64,000 nt of DNA, taken from NCBI RefSeq assembly GCF_015352455.1, contig NZ_JADKPN010000003.1:62001-126000 (forward strand). Reading direction: 5' to 3'. Below are positions 37,832 through 46,611 of the stretch, one piece after another (position 1 is the first letter of the stretch; each line of letters begins with the position of its first letter). Made by a program: the position numbers and the translations under genes. The notes under the pieces were generated by a model. The model worked only from the letters and a program-made list of their open reading frames with translations. It had not been told where the DNA came from and searched no databases. The DNA is from Nocardioides islandensis (GTDB lineage Bacteria > Actinomycetota > Actinomycetes > Propionibacteriales > Nocardioidaceae).

Positions 37832-38940
37832 TGAGGGCCGCGGTCCGCGACGCCCGTCGCGTCGTGGTGAAGGTCGGCTCCTCCTCCCTGACCAGCGCCG
37901 CCGGTGGCATCGACCCGGCGCGGCTGGCCGCCCTGGTGGACGTCCTCGCCGCTGCACGCCGCGCGGGCCGCGAGGTCGTGCTCGTCTCGTCCGGCGCCAT
38001 CGCCGCGGGCCTGGCGCCGCTGGGGCTCAAGCGCCGGCCACGCGCCCTGCCCGCCCAGCAGGCTGCGGCATCCGTGGGCCAGGGGCTGCTCGTGCACCGC
38101 TACACCGAGGAGCTGGCGCGCCACGGCGTGGTCGCCGGCCAGGTGCTGCTGACCGTGGACGACGTCACGCGGCGCTCCCACTACCGCAACGCCCACCAGA
38201 CCTTCGCCAAGCTGCTCGAGCTGGGCGTGCTGCCCATCGTCAACGAGAACGACACGGTCGCCACGACCGAGATCCGGTTCGGCGACAACGACCGGCTGGC
38301 CGCGCTGGTCGCCCACCTCGTGCACGCCGACCTGCTGGTGCTGCTCAGCGACGTGGACGGCCTGTACGACGGCAACCCGGCCACCGGCCCCGCCACCCTC
38401 CTGGGTGACGTGCGGTCGGCGGAGGACCTCGACACCGTTCGCGTCGGCTCCACCGGCTCGGCCGGTCTCGGTTCCGGTGGCATGGTGACCAAGGTCGAGT
38501 CGGCCCGCATCGCGACCGGCGCCGGCATCCCCGTGGTGCTGACCTCGGCGGGCAACGCCGCGGCTGCCCTCGCGGGTGAGCCGGTCGGCACGCTCTTCCA
38601 CTCCACCGGCCGGCGCCGGCCCACCCGCCTGCTCTGGCTGGCGCACGCCACGGACCCGCGCGGGCGCCTGGTGCTCGACGCGGGCGCGGTCCGCGCGGTC
38701 GTGGAGCGGCGTGCCTCGCTGCTCGCCGCCGGCGTCACGGGTGTCGACGGCACCTTCGCGGCCGGCGACCCGGTCGACCTGGCCGGCCCGGACGGCGTCG
38801 CGGTGGCCCGCGGCCTGGTGAACTTCGACTCGGCCGAGCTGCCGGCGCTGCTCGGCCGCTCGTCGCACGAGCTCAAGCGCGAGCTCGGGGCGGCGTACGA
38901 ACGCGAGGTCGTGCACCGCGACGACCTCGTGCTGCTCTGA
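37831..38940 (+). CDS. proB: Glutamate 5-kinase
   Basis: The 369-residue enzyme has an amino acid kinase domain (VVKVGSSSL, SSGAIAAG, NENDTVAT, DVDGLYD, GSGGMVTKV) and a C-terminal PUA domain (about 270-355). It phosphorylates glutamate to glutamyl-5-phosphate, the first step of proline synthesis, and is normally feedback-inhibited by proline. It is coupled to obgE by one-base overlap. proA does not follow; instead there is an unrelated nucleotidyltransferase-fold gene. Confidence 0.97.
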   Translation: MRAAVRDARRVVVKVGSSSLTSAAGGIDPARLAALVDVLAAARRAGREVVLVSSGAIAAGLAPLGLKRRPRALPAQQAAASVGQGLLVHRYTEELARHGVVAGQVLLTVDDVTRRSHYRNAHQTFAKLLELGVLPIVNENDTVATTEIRFGDNDRLAALVAHLVHADLLVLLSDVDGLYDGNPATGPATLLGDVRSAEDLDTVRVGSTGSAGLGSGGMVTKVESARIATGAGIPVVLTSAGNAAAALAGEPVGTLFHSTGRRRPTRLLWLAHATDPRGRLVLDAGAVRAVVERRASLLAAGVTGVDGTFAAGDPVDLAGPDGVAVARGLVNFDSAELPALLGRSSHELKRELGAAYEREVVHRDDLVLL

Positions 38941-38952
38941 TTGAATCGCGGC

Positions 38953-39624
38953 ATGGACCGCGAGCCTCTCTCCTTCACTCCCGAGGAGGAGGCCGAGGAG
39001 CGGGCGTTCATCCGCAAGTACGGCGACCTGGCGCCGTTCGACCCGTGGCAGGTCGCGGAGTTCATGGCCGGCTTCCCGCGTCCGTGGTGGATCGTCGGGG
39101 GCTGGTCGATCGAGGCCTTCACCTTCGACCGCGGCGCGGGCGCGCCACGGCAGCACGAGGACGTCGACCTCACCATCCTCGCGTGCGACGTGCCGGCCTT
39201 CCGGGCGCACGTGGACGAGGAGGAGTGGCACCTCTGGAGCAACTACAGCGGCCAGCTCCGGCCCCTGGACGACCACTACCCCGAGCCGCACACGCCCGAC
39301 AGCCAGATCTGGGTGCGTCGCAGCGCCCACGACCCCTGGGTCATCGACCTGCCGATCACGCCGGACCGGGACGGCCTCTGGACGAACAAGCGGATCCCCG
39401 ACCACGTGGCACCGCTCGACGACGTGACCTGGGTGGCCGCCGACGGCATCCGGTACGTGAACCCCGAGATTGCGCTGCTCTACAAGGCGGGCAACGGCCG
39501 GCGCAAGGACGACCGCGACCTCGCTCGCTGCCTGCCCTTGCTGGGGACGGACGCCCGTAGCTGGCTGCGCGACAGCGTCGCCCGCCTGTATCCCGAGCAC
39601 GCCTGGCTCGCTCAGCTGTCCTGA
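38953..39624 (+). CDS. Nucleotidyltransferase-fold protein, aminoglycoside adenylyltransferase-like
   Basis: The 223-residue protein has WWIVGGWSIE at residues 45-54 and HEDVDLTIL with Asp70 and Asp72, the GG-W/DxD arrangement of the ANT(2'')/LinB-like nucleotidyltransferase fold (PF10706). A KAGNGRRKDDRDL block near residue 178 supports the match. The family includes aminoglycoside and lincosamide adenylyltransferases, but most chromosomal members have no shown drug activity. ATG 38953 is preferred over TTG 38941 next to the proB stop. It follows proB by 12 bp and could be cotranscribed. Confidence 0.72.
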   Translation: MDREPLSFTPEEEAEERAFIRKYGDLAPFDPWQVAEFMAGFPRPWWIVGGWSIEAFTFDRGAGAPRQHEDVDLTILACDVPAFRAHVDEEEWHLWSNYSGQLRPLDDHYPEPHTPDSQIWVRRSAHDPWVIDLPITPDRDGLWTNKRIPDHVAPLDDVTWVAADGIRYVNPEIALLYKAGNGRRKDDRDLARCLPLLGTDARSWLRDSVARLYPEHAWLAQLS

Positions 39625-39688
39625 GGAACCGTCCCTCGCCCGGTTCCGTCTCATCGGCAACCTGATTGTCGTCCCGGGAGGACCCCTG

Positions 39689-40144
39689 ATGAACCGAGCC
39701 CTGGCCCCTGCCGTCGTGCCCGCCCTTCTCCTGGGCGCGCTCGCCACGCTTTCCGGCTGCGGCTCTGCCACGGGCTCGCGCGCCGCCGACGCCGGGGCCA
39801 CTGACCCCAACGGAGCCCCGACGTCGGCGACCGCGTCCCCGACGGTCGCCGCGACCACCGCCGCCCCCGAGCCCACCTGGCCCGCGACCGGCTGCGAGTC
39901 GCACGTGATGTCCAGCATCGACTACGCCCGCGCCCCCAAGGGCTGGAAGACGCCCGAGGAGGCTGTCGCCCACGCCGCCGACAGCGGCATCCCGTCCGGC
40001 GCGGTCGTGGTCGCCCCCGCCGGTCCCGGTGACCCGATCACGGCATGGGTCGTCGACGACTCCGGTGCCACCATCCTGGCCACCGTGACCTTCGCCTCCA
40101 GCGGGTCGGGTCTGTACGTCGACTCGGTGGAGCGCTGCGCCTGA
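39689..40144 (+). CDS. Small predicted lipoprotein, function unknown
   Basis: The 151-residue protein has a lipoprotein signal (ATLSGC, Cys24), a Thr/Ala/Pro-rich linker (about 28-68) and a compact domain of about 80 residues with two cysteines (TGCESH and VERCA), which may form a disulfide outside the cell. GGGAGG lies about 8 nt before the ATG. I do not recognise the domain. Confidence 0.75.
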   Translation: MNRALAPAVVPALLLGALATLSGCGSATGSRAADAGATDPNGAPTSATASPTVAATTAAPEPTWPATGCESHVMSSIDYARAPKGWKTPEEAVAHAADSGIPSGAVVVAPAGPGDPITAWVVDDSGATILATVTFASSGSGLYVDSVERCA

Positions 40145-40152
40145 GCCGGGGA

Positions 40153-40186
40153 TCGGCCCGCGGACCGCGGGTTCACCGCGGGCCGA
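40153..40186 (+). terminator. Hairpin after the lipoprotein gene
   Basis: Perfect 11-bp arms TCGGCCCGCGG (40153-40163) and CCGCGGGCCGA (40176-40186) begin 8 bp past the stop codon at 40144, ahead of the cysteine desulfurase gene. Confidence 0.7.
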
Positions 40187-40212
40187 CGGCGCGCCGTACG
40201 CTTGCGAGTGCG

Positions 40213-41433
40213 ATGAACGACGTGACGGGTGGTGAGCCGGGGACCGGGGGATCCGGGGAGCCGGTGTACCTCGACCACGCGGCGACCACTCCGATGCTGC
40301 CCGTGGCGATCGAGGCGATGACCCGTCACCTGGGCGAGACCGGGAACCCGAGCTCGCTGCACGCCAGCGGCCGACGGGCGCGGCGGGTCGTCGAGGAGGC
40401 GCGGGAGACGATCGCGCTGGCGCTCGACTGCCGGCCCGGCGACGTGGTGTTCACCTCCGGCGGCACCGAGGCGGACAACCTGGCGCTCAAGGGCACCTAC
40501 TGGGCGCGGCGCGACACGGACCCGCGGCGCGTGCGGATCCTGTCGACCGCGGTGGAGCACCACGCCGTGCTGGACCCGTTGATGTGGCTGGCCGAGGAGG
40601 AGGGCGCCGAGGTCGAGCTGCTGCCGGTCGACGCCCAGGGCCGGCTGGTCGTCGAGGCGCTGCGCGAGAGCATCGAGCGCGACCCGGAGAGCGTCGCGCT
40701 GGTGTCGGTGATGTGGGCCAACAACGAGGTGGGCACGCTCCAGCCGATCGCCGACGTCGTCGCCCTGGCGACACCCCACGGCATCCCGGTGCACAGCGAC
40801 GCGGTGCAGGCGCTCGGTTCGGTGCCGGTGGACTTCGCGGCCAGCGGCCTGGACCTGATGACGATCACCGGTCACAAGGTGGGCGGGCCGTACGGCGTGG
40901 GGGCGCTGGTCGTCCGCCGCGAGCTCGAGGTCACCGCGCTGCTGCACGGCGGCGGCCAGGAGCGCGACATCCGCAGCGGCACCCTCGACGCCCCGGCGGT
41001 CGCCGGGTTCGCCGCAGCGGTCGAGGCCGCGGTGAAGACGCAGGCCGAGCACGCCGAGCGGCTGGCCGTCCTGCGCGACAGGGTCGTGGCCGAGGTCCAG
41101 CGGGTGGTGCCGGACGCCATCGCCAACGGCCACCCCACCGACCGGCTGCCGGGCAACGCGCACCTGCGGTTCCCGGGCTGCGCCGGCGACTCGTTGCTGA
41201 TGCTGCTGGACGCTCGCGACATCGAGTGCTCGACCGGGTCGGCCTGCTCGGCGGGCGTGGCCCAGCCCTCGCACGTGCTGATGGCGATGGGCATGGACGA
41301 GGAGGACGCGCTCAGCTCGCTGCGCTTCTCCCTCGGGCACACCAGCACCGACGCCGACGTCGATGCGCTCGCCGCGGCCATCGGCCCGTGCGTCGACCGG
41401 GCCCGGGCGTCGAGAAACCCCGTCGTCCGATGA
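40213..41433 (+). CDS. Cysteine desulfurase (NifS/IscS family)
   Basis: The 406-residue PLP enzyme has YLDHAATTP near residue 19, the VEHHAVL site, HSDAVQ, the PLP-binding Lys222 in TGHKVGGP, and the catalytic cysteine loop around [10 protein letters not shown] (Cys345 as the likely nucleophile). It takes sulfur from cysteine as a persulfide. Because mnmA overlaps its stop (ATGA), it most likely supplies sulfur for tRNA 2-thiolation. ATG 40213 follows the upstream terminator. Confidence 0.94.
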   Translation: MNDVTGGEPGTGGSGEPVYLDHAATTPMLPVAIEAMTRHLGETGNPSSLHASGRRARRVVEEARETIALALDCRPGDVVFTSGGTEADNLALKGTYWARRDTDPRRVRILSTAVEHHAVLDPLMWLAEEEGAEVELLPVDAQGRLVVEALRESIERDPESVALVSVMWANNEVGTLQPIADVVALATPHGIPVHSDAVQALGSVPVDFAASGLDLMTITGHKVGGPYGVGALVVRRELEVTALLHGGGQERDIRSGTLDAPAVAGFAAAVEAAVKTQAEHAERLAVLRDRVVAEVQRVVPDAIANGHPTDRLPGNAHLRFPGCAGDSLLMLLDARDIECSTGSACSAGVAQPSHVLMAMGMDEEDALSSLRFSLGHTSTDADVDALAAAIGPCVDRARASRNPVVR

Positions 41434-42539
41434 GGGTCGTCGCCGCCATGTCCGGCGGCGTCGACTCCGCCGTCGCCGCCGCCCGCGCCCACGAGGCGGG
41501 GCACGACGTCACCGGCATCCACCTGGCCCTGTCGCGCAACCCCGCGTCGTACCGCTCCGGCGCCCGCGGCTGCTGCACCCTCGAGGACTCCCACGACGCG
41601 CGCCGCGCGGCCGACGTCATCGGGATCCCGTTCTACGTCTGGGACCTGAGCGAACGGTTCCACGCGGACGTGGTCGAGGACTTCATGGACGAGTACGCCG
41701 CCGGGCGGACCCCCAACCCGTGCCTGCGCTGCAACGAGAAGATCAAGTTCGCCGCGGTGCTGGACCGGGCGATCGGCCTCGGCTTCGACGCGGTGGCCAC
41801 CGGACACTACGCCCGGCTGCAGGGCGGCGCGGACGGCACCGTCGAGCTGCACCGGGCCGAGGACGCGGGCAAGGACCAGTCCTACGTGCTCGGCGTGCTC
41901 ACCCAGGACCAGCTCCGGCACTCGCTGTTCCCGCTGGGGGACACCCCGAAGCCGGAGGTACGCCGCGAGGCCGACCGCCGCGGGCTTCGCGTCGCCGACA
42001 AGCCGGACTCCCACGACATCTGCTTCGTCGCCGACGGCGACAACGCCGGCTGGCTGCGCGAGAAGCTCGGCGACAGGGCGCCCAACCACGGTGGCGAGAT
42101 CGTCGACGATGCGACCGGCGAGGTGCTCGGCCACCACGGCGGCACCTACGGGTTCACGATCGGGCAGCGCAAGGGCCTGCGGATCGGACGGCCGGCACCC
42201 GACGGGAAGCCGCGTTTCGTGCTGGACATCGAGCCGGTCAGCGGCACGGTCCGCGTCGGACCTCGCGACGCGCTGACCGTGGACCACCTGGAGGCCGACC
42301 ACGGGCGCTGGTGCGGCTCGGCGCCGGACCGCCTCGAGGGCACCGTCCAGCTGCGCGCCCACGGCGCCGAGCACCGGGCCGTCGTGACAACCAGCCACGG
42401 CGGCGACCGGGTGAGCGTCGACCTGCTCGAGCCCGCGCAGGGGATCGCCCCCGGCCAGGCGGCGGTCGTGTACGACGGCAGCCGCGTGGTCGGCTCGGCC
42501 ACCATCACGGCGACCTCGCGCACGCGGGTCCCCGCGTGA
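41430..42539 (+). CDS. mnmA: tRNA-specific 2-thiouridylase
   Basis: The 369-residue protein has the PP-loop SGGVDS (residues 8-13), Cys98 in NPCLRCN and Cys198 in HDICFV, the pair that carries the persulfide and attacks the tRNA, and the GQRKGL motif. It makes 2-thiouridine at position 34 of Lys, Glu and Gln tRNAs. It is coupled to the cysteine desulfurase by ATGA overlap and to the next gene by GTGA overlap. Confidence 0.97.
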   Translation: MRVVAAMSGGVDSAVAAARAHEAGHDVTGIHLALSRNPASYRSGARGCCTLEDSHDARRAADVIGIPFYVWDLSERFHADVVEDFMDEYAAGRTPNPCLRCNEKIKFAAVLDRAIGLGFDAVATGHYARLQGGADGTVELHRAEDAGKDQSYVLGVLTQDQLRHSLFPLGDTPKPEVRREADRRGLRVADKPDSHDICFVADGDNAGWLREKLGDRAPNHGGEIVDDATGEVLGHHGGTYGFTIGQRKGLRIGRPAPDGKPRFVLDIEPVSGTVRVGPRDALTVDHLEADHGRWCGSAPDRLEGTVQLRAHGAEHRAVVTTSHGGDRVSVDLLEPAQGIAPGQAAVVYDGSRVVGSATITATSRTRVPA

Positions 42540-43525
42540 CCCTCGCGACCGGCGTCGGCTCCCTCCCCGGGACCGACATCGCCGAGGCGGTGCGTCTGGT
42601 GGTCGGCGAGCTGCCCGACCTCCCGCACCTGCCCGAGCTGCCCGAGCGCGGCGCGACCGCGACCATGACCGCGCGGGCGCTGGCCCTGGTCGACCTCCCC
42701 TCCGACCTCCAGCCGGCCGGCTGGCGGCTCACCGGCCCCGGGGGAGGCACCGGCGTCGACCAGCGCCGGGCCCGCAGCCTGCTCGCCCAGGACCTCGACC
42801 AGCTCGAGGAGCAGCTCGACGGCTACCAGGGCCACCTCAAGGTGCAGGTGGCCGGCCCCTGGACGCTGGCGGCCACGGTCGAGCGACCACGCGGCGACAA
42901 GGTGCTCGCCGACCACGGCGCCCGTCGCGACCTGGCGCAGGCGCTGGCCGAGGGCGTCCGTACCCACGTCGCGGACGTGCGCCGCCGGGTCACCGGCGCC
43001 GGTCCGGTCGTCCTCCAGGTCGACGAGCCCGCTCTGGCCGCGGTGATGAACGCCCAGGTGCCGACCGCGTCCGGCTTCGGCCGGCACCGGACGGTGCACC
43101 CGCCCGAGCTGTCCCAGCACCTGGAGTGGGTCTTCGAGGCGGCCGTCGAGTCGGGAGCGGAGCCCTGGGTGCACGCCTGCGCGCCCGGGACGCCGTGGGC
43201 CCTGCTCCGCGGTGCCGGTGCCCGGGGCCTGTCGGTCGACTTCTCCGTCCTCGCGGCCGAGGACCGCGACGTCCTCGGTGAGGCGCTCGAGGCCGGCGAC
43301 GGCGTCGCGCTGGGCGTCGTACCCTCCCTCGGCCCGGCTCAGCCGCCCACGGACCGCGTGCTCACCGACCAGGTGCTCGCGTGGCTCGACATGCTCGGCC
43401 TGGACCCCGAGGTGGCGTCCCGGCGGCTGCTCGTGACGCCCGCCTGCGGGCTGGCCGGCGCCACCCCGGACTGGGCCCGCCGCGCTCTCGCGCTCTCTCG
43501 CGAGATCGCGCAGCACCTCTCCTGA
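42536..43525 (+). CDS. MetE-core-like (cobalamin-independent methionine synthase C-terminal domain) protein
   Basis: The 329-residue protein begins at GTG with [10 protein letters not shown], the start of the C-terminal MetE/UROD-like barrel. Zinc-binding residues are visible as HAC (His213, Cys215) and TPACGLAG (Cys304). It lacks the N-terminal half of full-length MetE. Such stand-alone core proteins in archaea accept methyl groups from methylcorrinoids; actinobacterial members next to mnmA have no established role. It overlaps mnmA by 4 nt. Confidence 0.85.
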   Translation: MTLATGVGSLPGTDIAEAVRLVVGELPDLPHLPELPERGATATMTARALALVDLPSDLQPAGWRLTGPGGGTGVDQRRARSLLAQDLDQLEEQLDGYQGHLKVQVAGPWTLAATVERPRGDKVLADHGARRDLAQALAEGVRTHVADVRRRVTGAGPVVLQVDEPALAAVMNAQVPTASGFGRHRTVHPPELSQHLEWVFEAAVESGAEPWVHACAPGTPWALLRGAGARGLSVDFSVLAAEDRDVLGEALEAGDGVALGVVPSLGPAQPPTDRVLTDQVLAWLDMLGLDPEVASRRLLVTPACGLAGATPDWARRALALSREIAQHLS

Positions 43526-43565
43526 CCCCGCTGTCGAGGAGGTCTCGACGAGCTCGACCACCGAT

Positions 43566-43645
43566 GTCACGAGACCGAGCGAGAGGTCGGCGGTCGCGTC
43601 ACCGGGTCTCGTGACAGGCGCTGGCGCGCCTTCCTCGACCGGCGG
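43566..43645. repeat. Dispersed hairpin repeat, copy A
   Basis: GTCACGAGACC (43566-43576) pairs with GGTCTCGTGAC (43605-43615). The stretch 43601-43645 (ACCGGGTCTCGTGAC...CCTCGACCGGCGG) is the inverted counterpart of 47931-47978. It lies downstream of the MetE-like gene, where it may act as a terminator. With copy B it brackets the GH16 gene group. Confidence 0.8.
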
Positions 43646-43665
43646 GTGGCAGAGCGGGGAGCCAG

Positions 43666-43709
43666 GAGGGCCCGGTCACGTCCGTCGGCAGACACGTGGC
43701 CGGGCCCTC
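43666..43709 (-). terminator. Hairpin after GH16 gene 1
   Basis: The 16-bp arms (43666-43681 and 43694-43709, starting GAGGGCCCGG and ending CCGGGCCCTC) have one non-Watson-Crick pair and a 12-nt loop. It is 32 bp past the stop of the minus-strand GH16 gene at 43741. Confidence 0.8.
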
Positions 43710-43740
43710 GAGCCCCACACGGGGTTGAACGAGACGGCTG

Positions 43741-44943
43741 CTAGGGCGTCACGCCCGGCGCCTGCCAGAAGCGGACCCAGTCCACCGACATGGCCTGCGG
43801 CAGGTTCTGCTCGCCCTTCAGCTTCTTCAGCTCGTAGTCGGAGCTCAGCAGGCTGAGGATCGGGTACTGCGCCACGCCGGAGATGCCGGTCGTGATGCGG
43901 TTGGTCTCGCGACCGTCGATACGGAAGACGTAGGCCGTCGGCGACCACTCCACGGAGAACACGTGGTAGCGCTTGGACCAGCCGTCCTTCTTCTCGGTCA
44001 GGAAGCGCTCGGGCTTCTTGATCCAACCGCCGATCTTCTGCGGCACGCCGGACGGCGTCGGGTTGTAGATGAAGCTGGTGAGGCCGCCGTTCTTCACGCC
44101 GTCGCCGAAGTACTCGATCACGTCGATCTCGGCGCCGCCGGTGAGGGCGTCGGGTGCGCCGTAGATCGGGTCCTCGGGCTGCATCCACAGCGAGGCGTGC
44201 TGGCCCTGGCGCGCCTGGAACTTGATGCGCGCCGCCACGACGCCGTACTTGAGGAACGCGTGCCCCTGCGTCGAGACGTGGCCGTTGAGGCGGTAGTCGA
44301 AGTTGCCGATGAAGGTCCCGTCGGCCTTGTACGCCGGGCAGGAGGCGGGCGGCAGCGCGGTGTCGCGGATGACCATCAGCTTGAGGGTGCCCTGCGACAC
44401 GCGGGTCGCGGCGGGGGAGCCCTTCGAACAGTTGCGCATCGACTGCGGCTCGTACTCCTGCTTGCGGTGCACCCAGTTCGCGCTCAGCGTCGTGCCGGTG
44501 AACTGGTCGGTGAAGGTGGCCGGACCCCACGTGGAGGTGCCCACGGCGCGGCTGGTCACCGAGCCGAGGCCGTCGCCCTTCGGGGCGACGGCGCGGTAGG
44601 TGATCGGGGCGGTGGCGGTGCCGGCGGGTGCGGCGAACTCGACCTTGCCGCTGCGGTCCTGCACGCCGGTGGCGACCTTGACCCACTTGCTGCCGGACTG
44701 GCGCTGGAGCTCGACGGCGCGGCCGCGCTTCGCGGGGCTGAAGGTGGCGACGACCGCGGCCAGCGCCTTGTCGGCGTTCGCGGTCTTGGGGCCGGGCTGC
44801 ACGATGCCGGGCAGGATGACGATGCTGGCCTGCTGGGCCTGGGCTGCCTGGGAGTTCTGGCTGAGGGTGGCCACGGCGGCGCTGGCGGTCAGCGCCACGA
44901 GAGCGGCGCTCAGGGGCCGCCGAAGCGTGGGTCGTACCGGCAC
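43741..44943 (-). CDS. Secreted GH16 family glycoside hydrolase, paralogue 1
   Basis: The 400-residue protein has a signal peptide (about residues 1-33), an Ig-like beta-sandwich domain (about 38-125, starting SIVILPGIVQPGP) and a GH16 catalytic domain (about 140-396). The retaining catalytic motif ExDxxE is EIDVIE, Glu272-Asp274-Glu277. Family members are endo-beta-1,3-glucanases, lichenases or agarases; the substrate here is not known. The C-terminal SVDWVRFWQ strand is typical. It is one of three tandem paralogues. Confidence 0.9.
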   Translation of the reverse strand: MPVRPTLRRPLSAALVALTASAAVATLSQNSQAAQAQQASIVILPGIVQPGPKTANADKALAAVVATFSPAKRGRAVELQRQSGSKWVKVATGVQDRSGKVEFAAPAGTATAPITYRAVAPKGDGLGSVTSRAVGTSTWGPATFTDQFTGTTLSANWVHRKQEYEPQSMRNCSKGSPAATRVSQGTLKLMVIRDTALPPASCPAYKADGTFIGNFDYRLNGHVSTQGHAFLKYGVVAARIKFQARQGQHASLWMQPEDPIYGAPDALTGGAEIDVIEYFGDGVKNGGLTSFIYNPTPSGVPQKIGGWIKKPERFLTEKKDGWSKRYHVFSVEWSPTAYVFRIDGRETNRITTGISGVAQYPILSLLSSDYELKKLKGEQNLPQAMSVDWVRFWQAPGVTP

Positions 44944-45195
44944 GGGGGGTCCTCCAGGTCGTTGCGGGGGGTTGGGTCGACCGTCGGAGCAGAGCTCCTA
45001 CCCAGATCGGGAGTGTGGCACGGCTCGAGCACGCTGGTGAGCGGATCCTGGCAACTGGGCGGTGGACCAGTCCACCCGTCCCCCAGGGCCACCTGGGGTA
45101 CCCGTGGCCACCCTCTCGGACGCTCCGAGGCCCGGTCACCCACAGCGGGTGACCGGGCCTCGGCGGTGGTGCGTGGGACCGCCCCTGTCAGACGA
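44944..45195. other. Intergenic region between GH16 paralogues 1 and 2
   Basis: Apart from the terminator at 45125-45163 and the presumed promoter of paralogue 1, no gene or repeat is visible here. GGGGGG-rich sequence just upstream of 44943 gives a plausible ribosome site (GGAGGACCCCCC on the minus strand). Confidence 0.5.
45125..45163 (-). terminator. Perfect 17-bp hairpin after GH16 gene 2
   Basis: Perfect arms CCGAGGCCCGGTCACCC (45125-45141) and its complement (45147-45163) enclose the loop ACAGC. It lies 33 bp past the stop of the minus-strand gene at 45196. Confidence 0.9.
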
Positions 45196-46431
45196 TCAGG
45201 GAACGGGCGTCGGCGTGACCGGCGTGGTGGGGATGTGCGCCGGGTCCTGCCAGGTGTGGATCCAGTCGACGCTCATCGTCTGGGGCAGGTTCTTCTCGTC
45301 GCCCAGCTTCTTCAGCTCGTAGTCGGAGCTGAGCAGGCTGAGGATCGGGTACTCCGCGACGGCGGAGACGCCCTTGTTGATGCGGCCGGTCTCCATGCCG
45401 TCGATGCGGAAGATGTAGCCCTGCGGGTTCCACTCGACCGAGAACACGTGGTAGCGCTTGTACCAGTCGTCCTTCTCGCTGGTGAGGTACTGCTCGGGGT
45501 TCTTGATGAACCCGCTGTTGCCGCCGAGGGCGAACTTGTCGCCCAGGTAGCTCGGCGCGTAGATGAAGCTGGTCAGGCCGCCACCGGGGGTGTCCTTGCC
45601 GAACCACTCGATGATGTCGATCTCGGTGCCCGCGGTGACCGGGTTGCGCGAGCCGTCGCCGGCCGCCGGCTGCATCCACAGCGAGGCGTGCTGGCCCTGG
45701 AGCGGCTGGAACTTGATGCGCGCGGCCGTCACGCCGTAGGTGATGGAGGTCTTGGCGCCGATATTGGCGTTCAGCCGCCACTTGAACTTGCCGAAGATCT
45801 TCTTCGGGTTGTTGGGCTTCGGCGGCTTGCACAGCGTCTTGCGGCTCTTGTCGACGATCACGCTCAGCTTGGCGATGCCGCCGCCGACCTTGACGGCCTT
45901 CGGGTCGCCCTTGGCGCACGTGCGCCGGGACTCCGGCTGGTACTCCGTGCCGCGCTGCTCCCAGTAGGCGCTGTTGAGGCGGCTGCCGGCGAAGTTGTCG
46001 ACGAAGTCGAGCGGGGTGCCCCACGCGTCGGTGGTGACCGCGGTGCTCGCGGCGCCGGGGCCGTCGATCCGGTAGCTGACGCCCTTGGTGCCGGGGACGC
46101 CGAAGACGACCTCGCCGTTCTTGCCGATCTCGGTCTTGTCGACCGTCTTCCAGGTCGTGCCGGAGAGGCGCTGGAGGACGGCCTTCTTGCCGGCCTTCGC
46201 GGCGCCGTACTTGCCGACCACGGCCCACTTGGCGGCCGCGGCGTTCTGGGTCCCGCTGCCGGGGCCGATGGCGCCCGGGACGATCGAGATCGTCACGGCG
46301 GCCCGGCGCTGGAGCGCGGGGATGTCGGCCGCGGAGGAGGCTCCGGAGGTGGCGCCGAGGGCGGCGGCCAGACCGGCGGTCGCCACGGAGAGCGACGCCA
46401 CCGCGGCGATCTTCTTGCGGTTGGACAGCAT
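45196..46431 (-). CDS. Secreted GH16 family glycoside hydrolase, paralogue 2
   Basis: The 411-residue protein starts at ATG 46431 with a signal peptide (about residues 1-35); a longer frame upstream lacks one. An Ig-like domain (about 45-130, starting VTISIVPGAIGPG) precedes a GH16 domain (about 140-400) with catalytic EIDIIE, Glu270-Asp272-Glu275. The loop between RRTCAKG and the SYRLN-like region is longer and Lys/Pro-rich (CKPPKPNNPKK) compared with the neighbours, which may change substrate preference. It is expected outside the cell. Confidence 0.9.
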   Translation of the reverse strand: MLSNRKKIAAVASLSVATAGLAAALGATSGASSAADIPALQRRAAVTISIVPGAIGPGSGTQNAAAAKWAVVGKYGAAKAGKKAVLQRLSGTTWKTVDKTEIGKNGEVVFGVPGTKGVSYRIDGPGAASTAVTTDAWGTPLDFVDNFAGSRLNSAYWEQRGTEYQPESRRTCAKGDPKAVKVGGGIAKLSVIVDKSRKTLCKPPKPNNPKKIFGKFKWRLNANIGAKTSITYGVTAARIKFQPLQGQHASLWMQPAAGDGSRNPVTAGTEIDIIEWFGKDTPGGGLTSFIYAPSYLGDKFALGGNSGFIKNPEQYLTSEKDDWYKRYHVFSVEWNPQGYIFRIDGMETGRINKGVSAVAEYPILSLLSSDYELKKLGDEKNLPQTMSVDWIHTWQDPAHIPTTPVTPTPVP

Positions 46432-46575
46432 GTGGACTTCCTTCACTCGGGGTGTTGGACGTTCAGATGGACCTGTTGACGCGTGCGTCGGGACACTGGT
46501 CCCGAGGGCTCGGGCGGCCGAAAGCCACCCTGGAGCCATGTGCGGGCGACGCCCGGATGCGGCAGTCTCTCACAC

Positions 46576-46606
46576 CGGTCACCGGGGTCCGGGATCCCGG
46601 TGACCG
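46576..46606 (-). terminator. Hairpin after GH16 gene 3
   Basis: The 11-bp arms CGGTCACCGGG (46576-46586) and CCCGGTGACCG (46596-46606) enclose a 9-nt loop, 5 bp past the stop of the gene at 46612. Confidence 0.85.
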
Positions 46607-46611
46607 TTGAG

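Noticed and set aside
38953..39624. Calling the gene an aminoglycoside resistance gene
   Set aside because: Only the fold motifs are visible, the locus is chromosomal and housekeeping, and no mobile element accompanies it.
36865..39918. A 3-kb minus-strand open frame over obgE, proB and the next gene
   Set aside because: It lies opposite three well-supported genes, and its translation shows no family motif.
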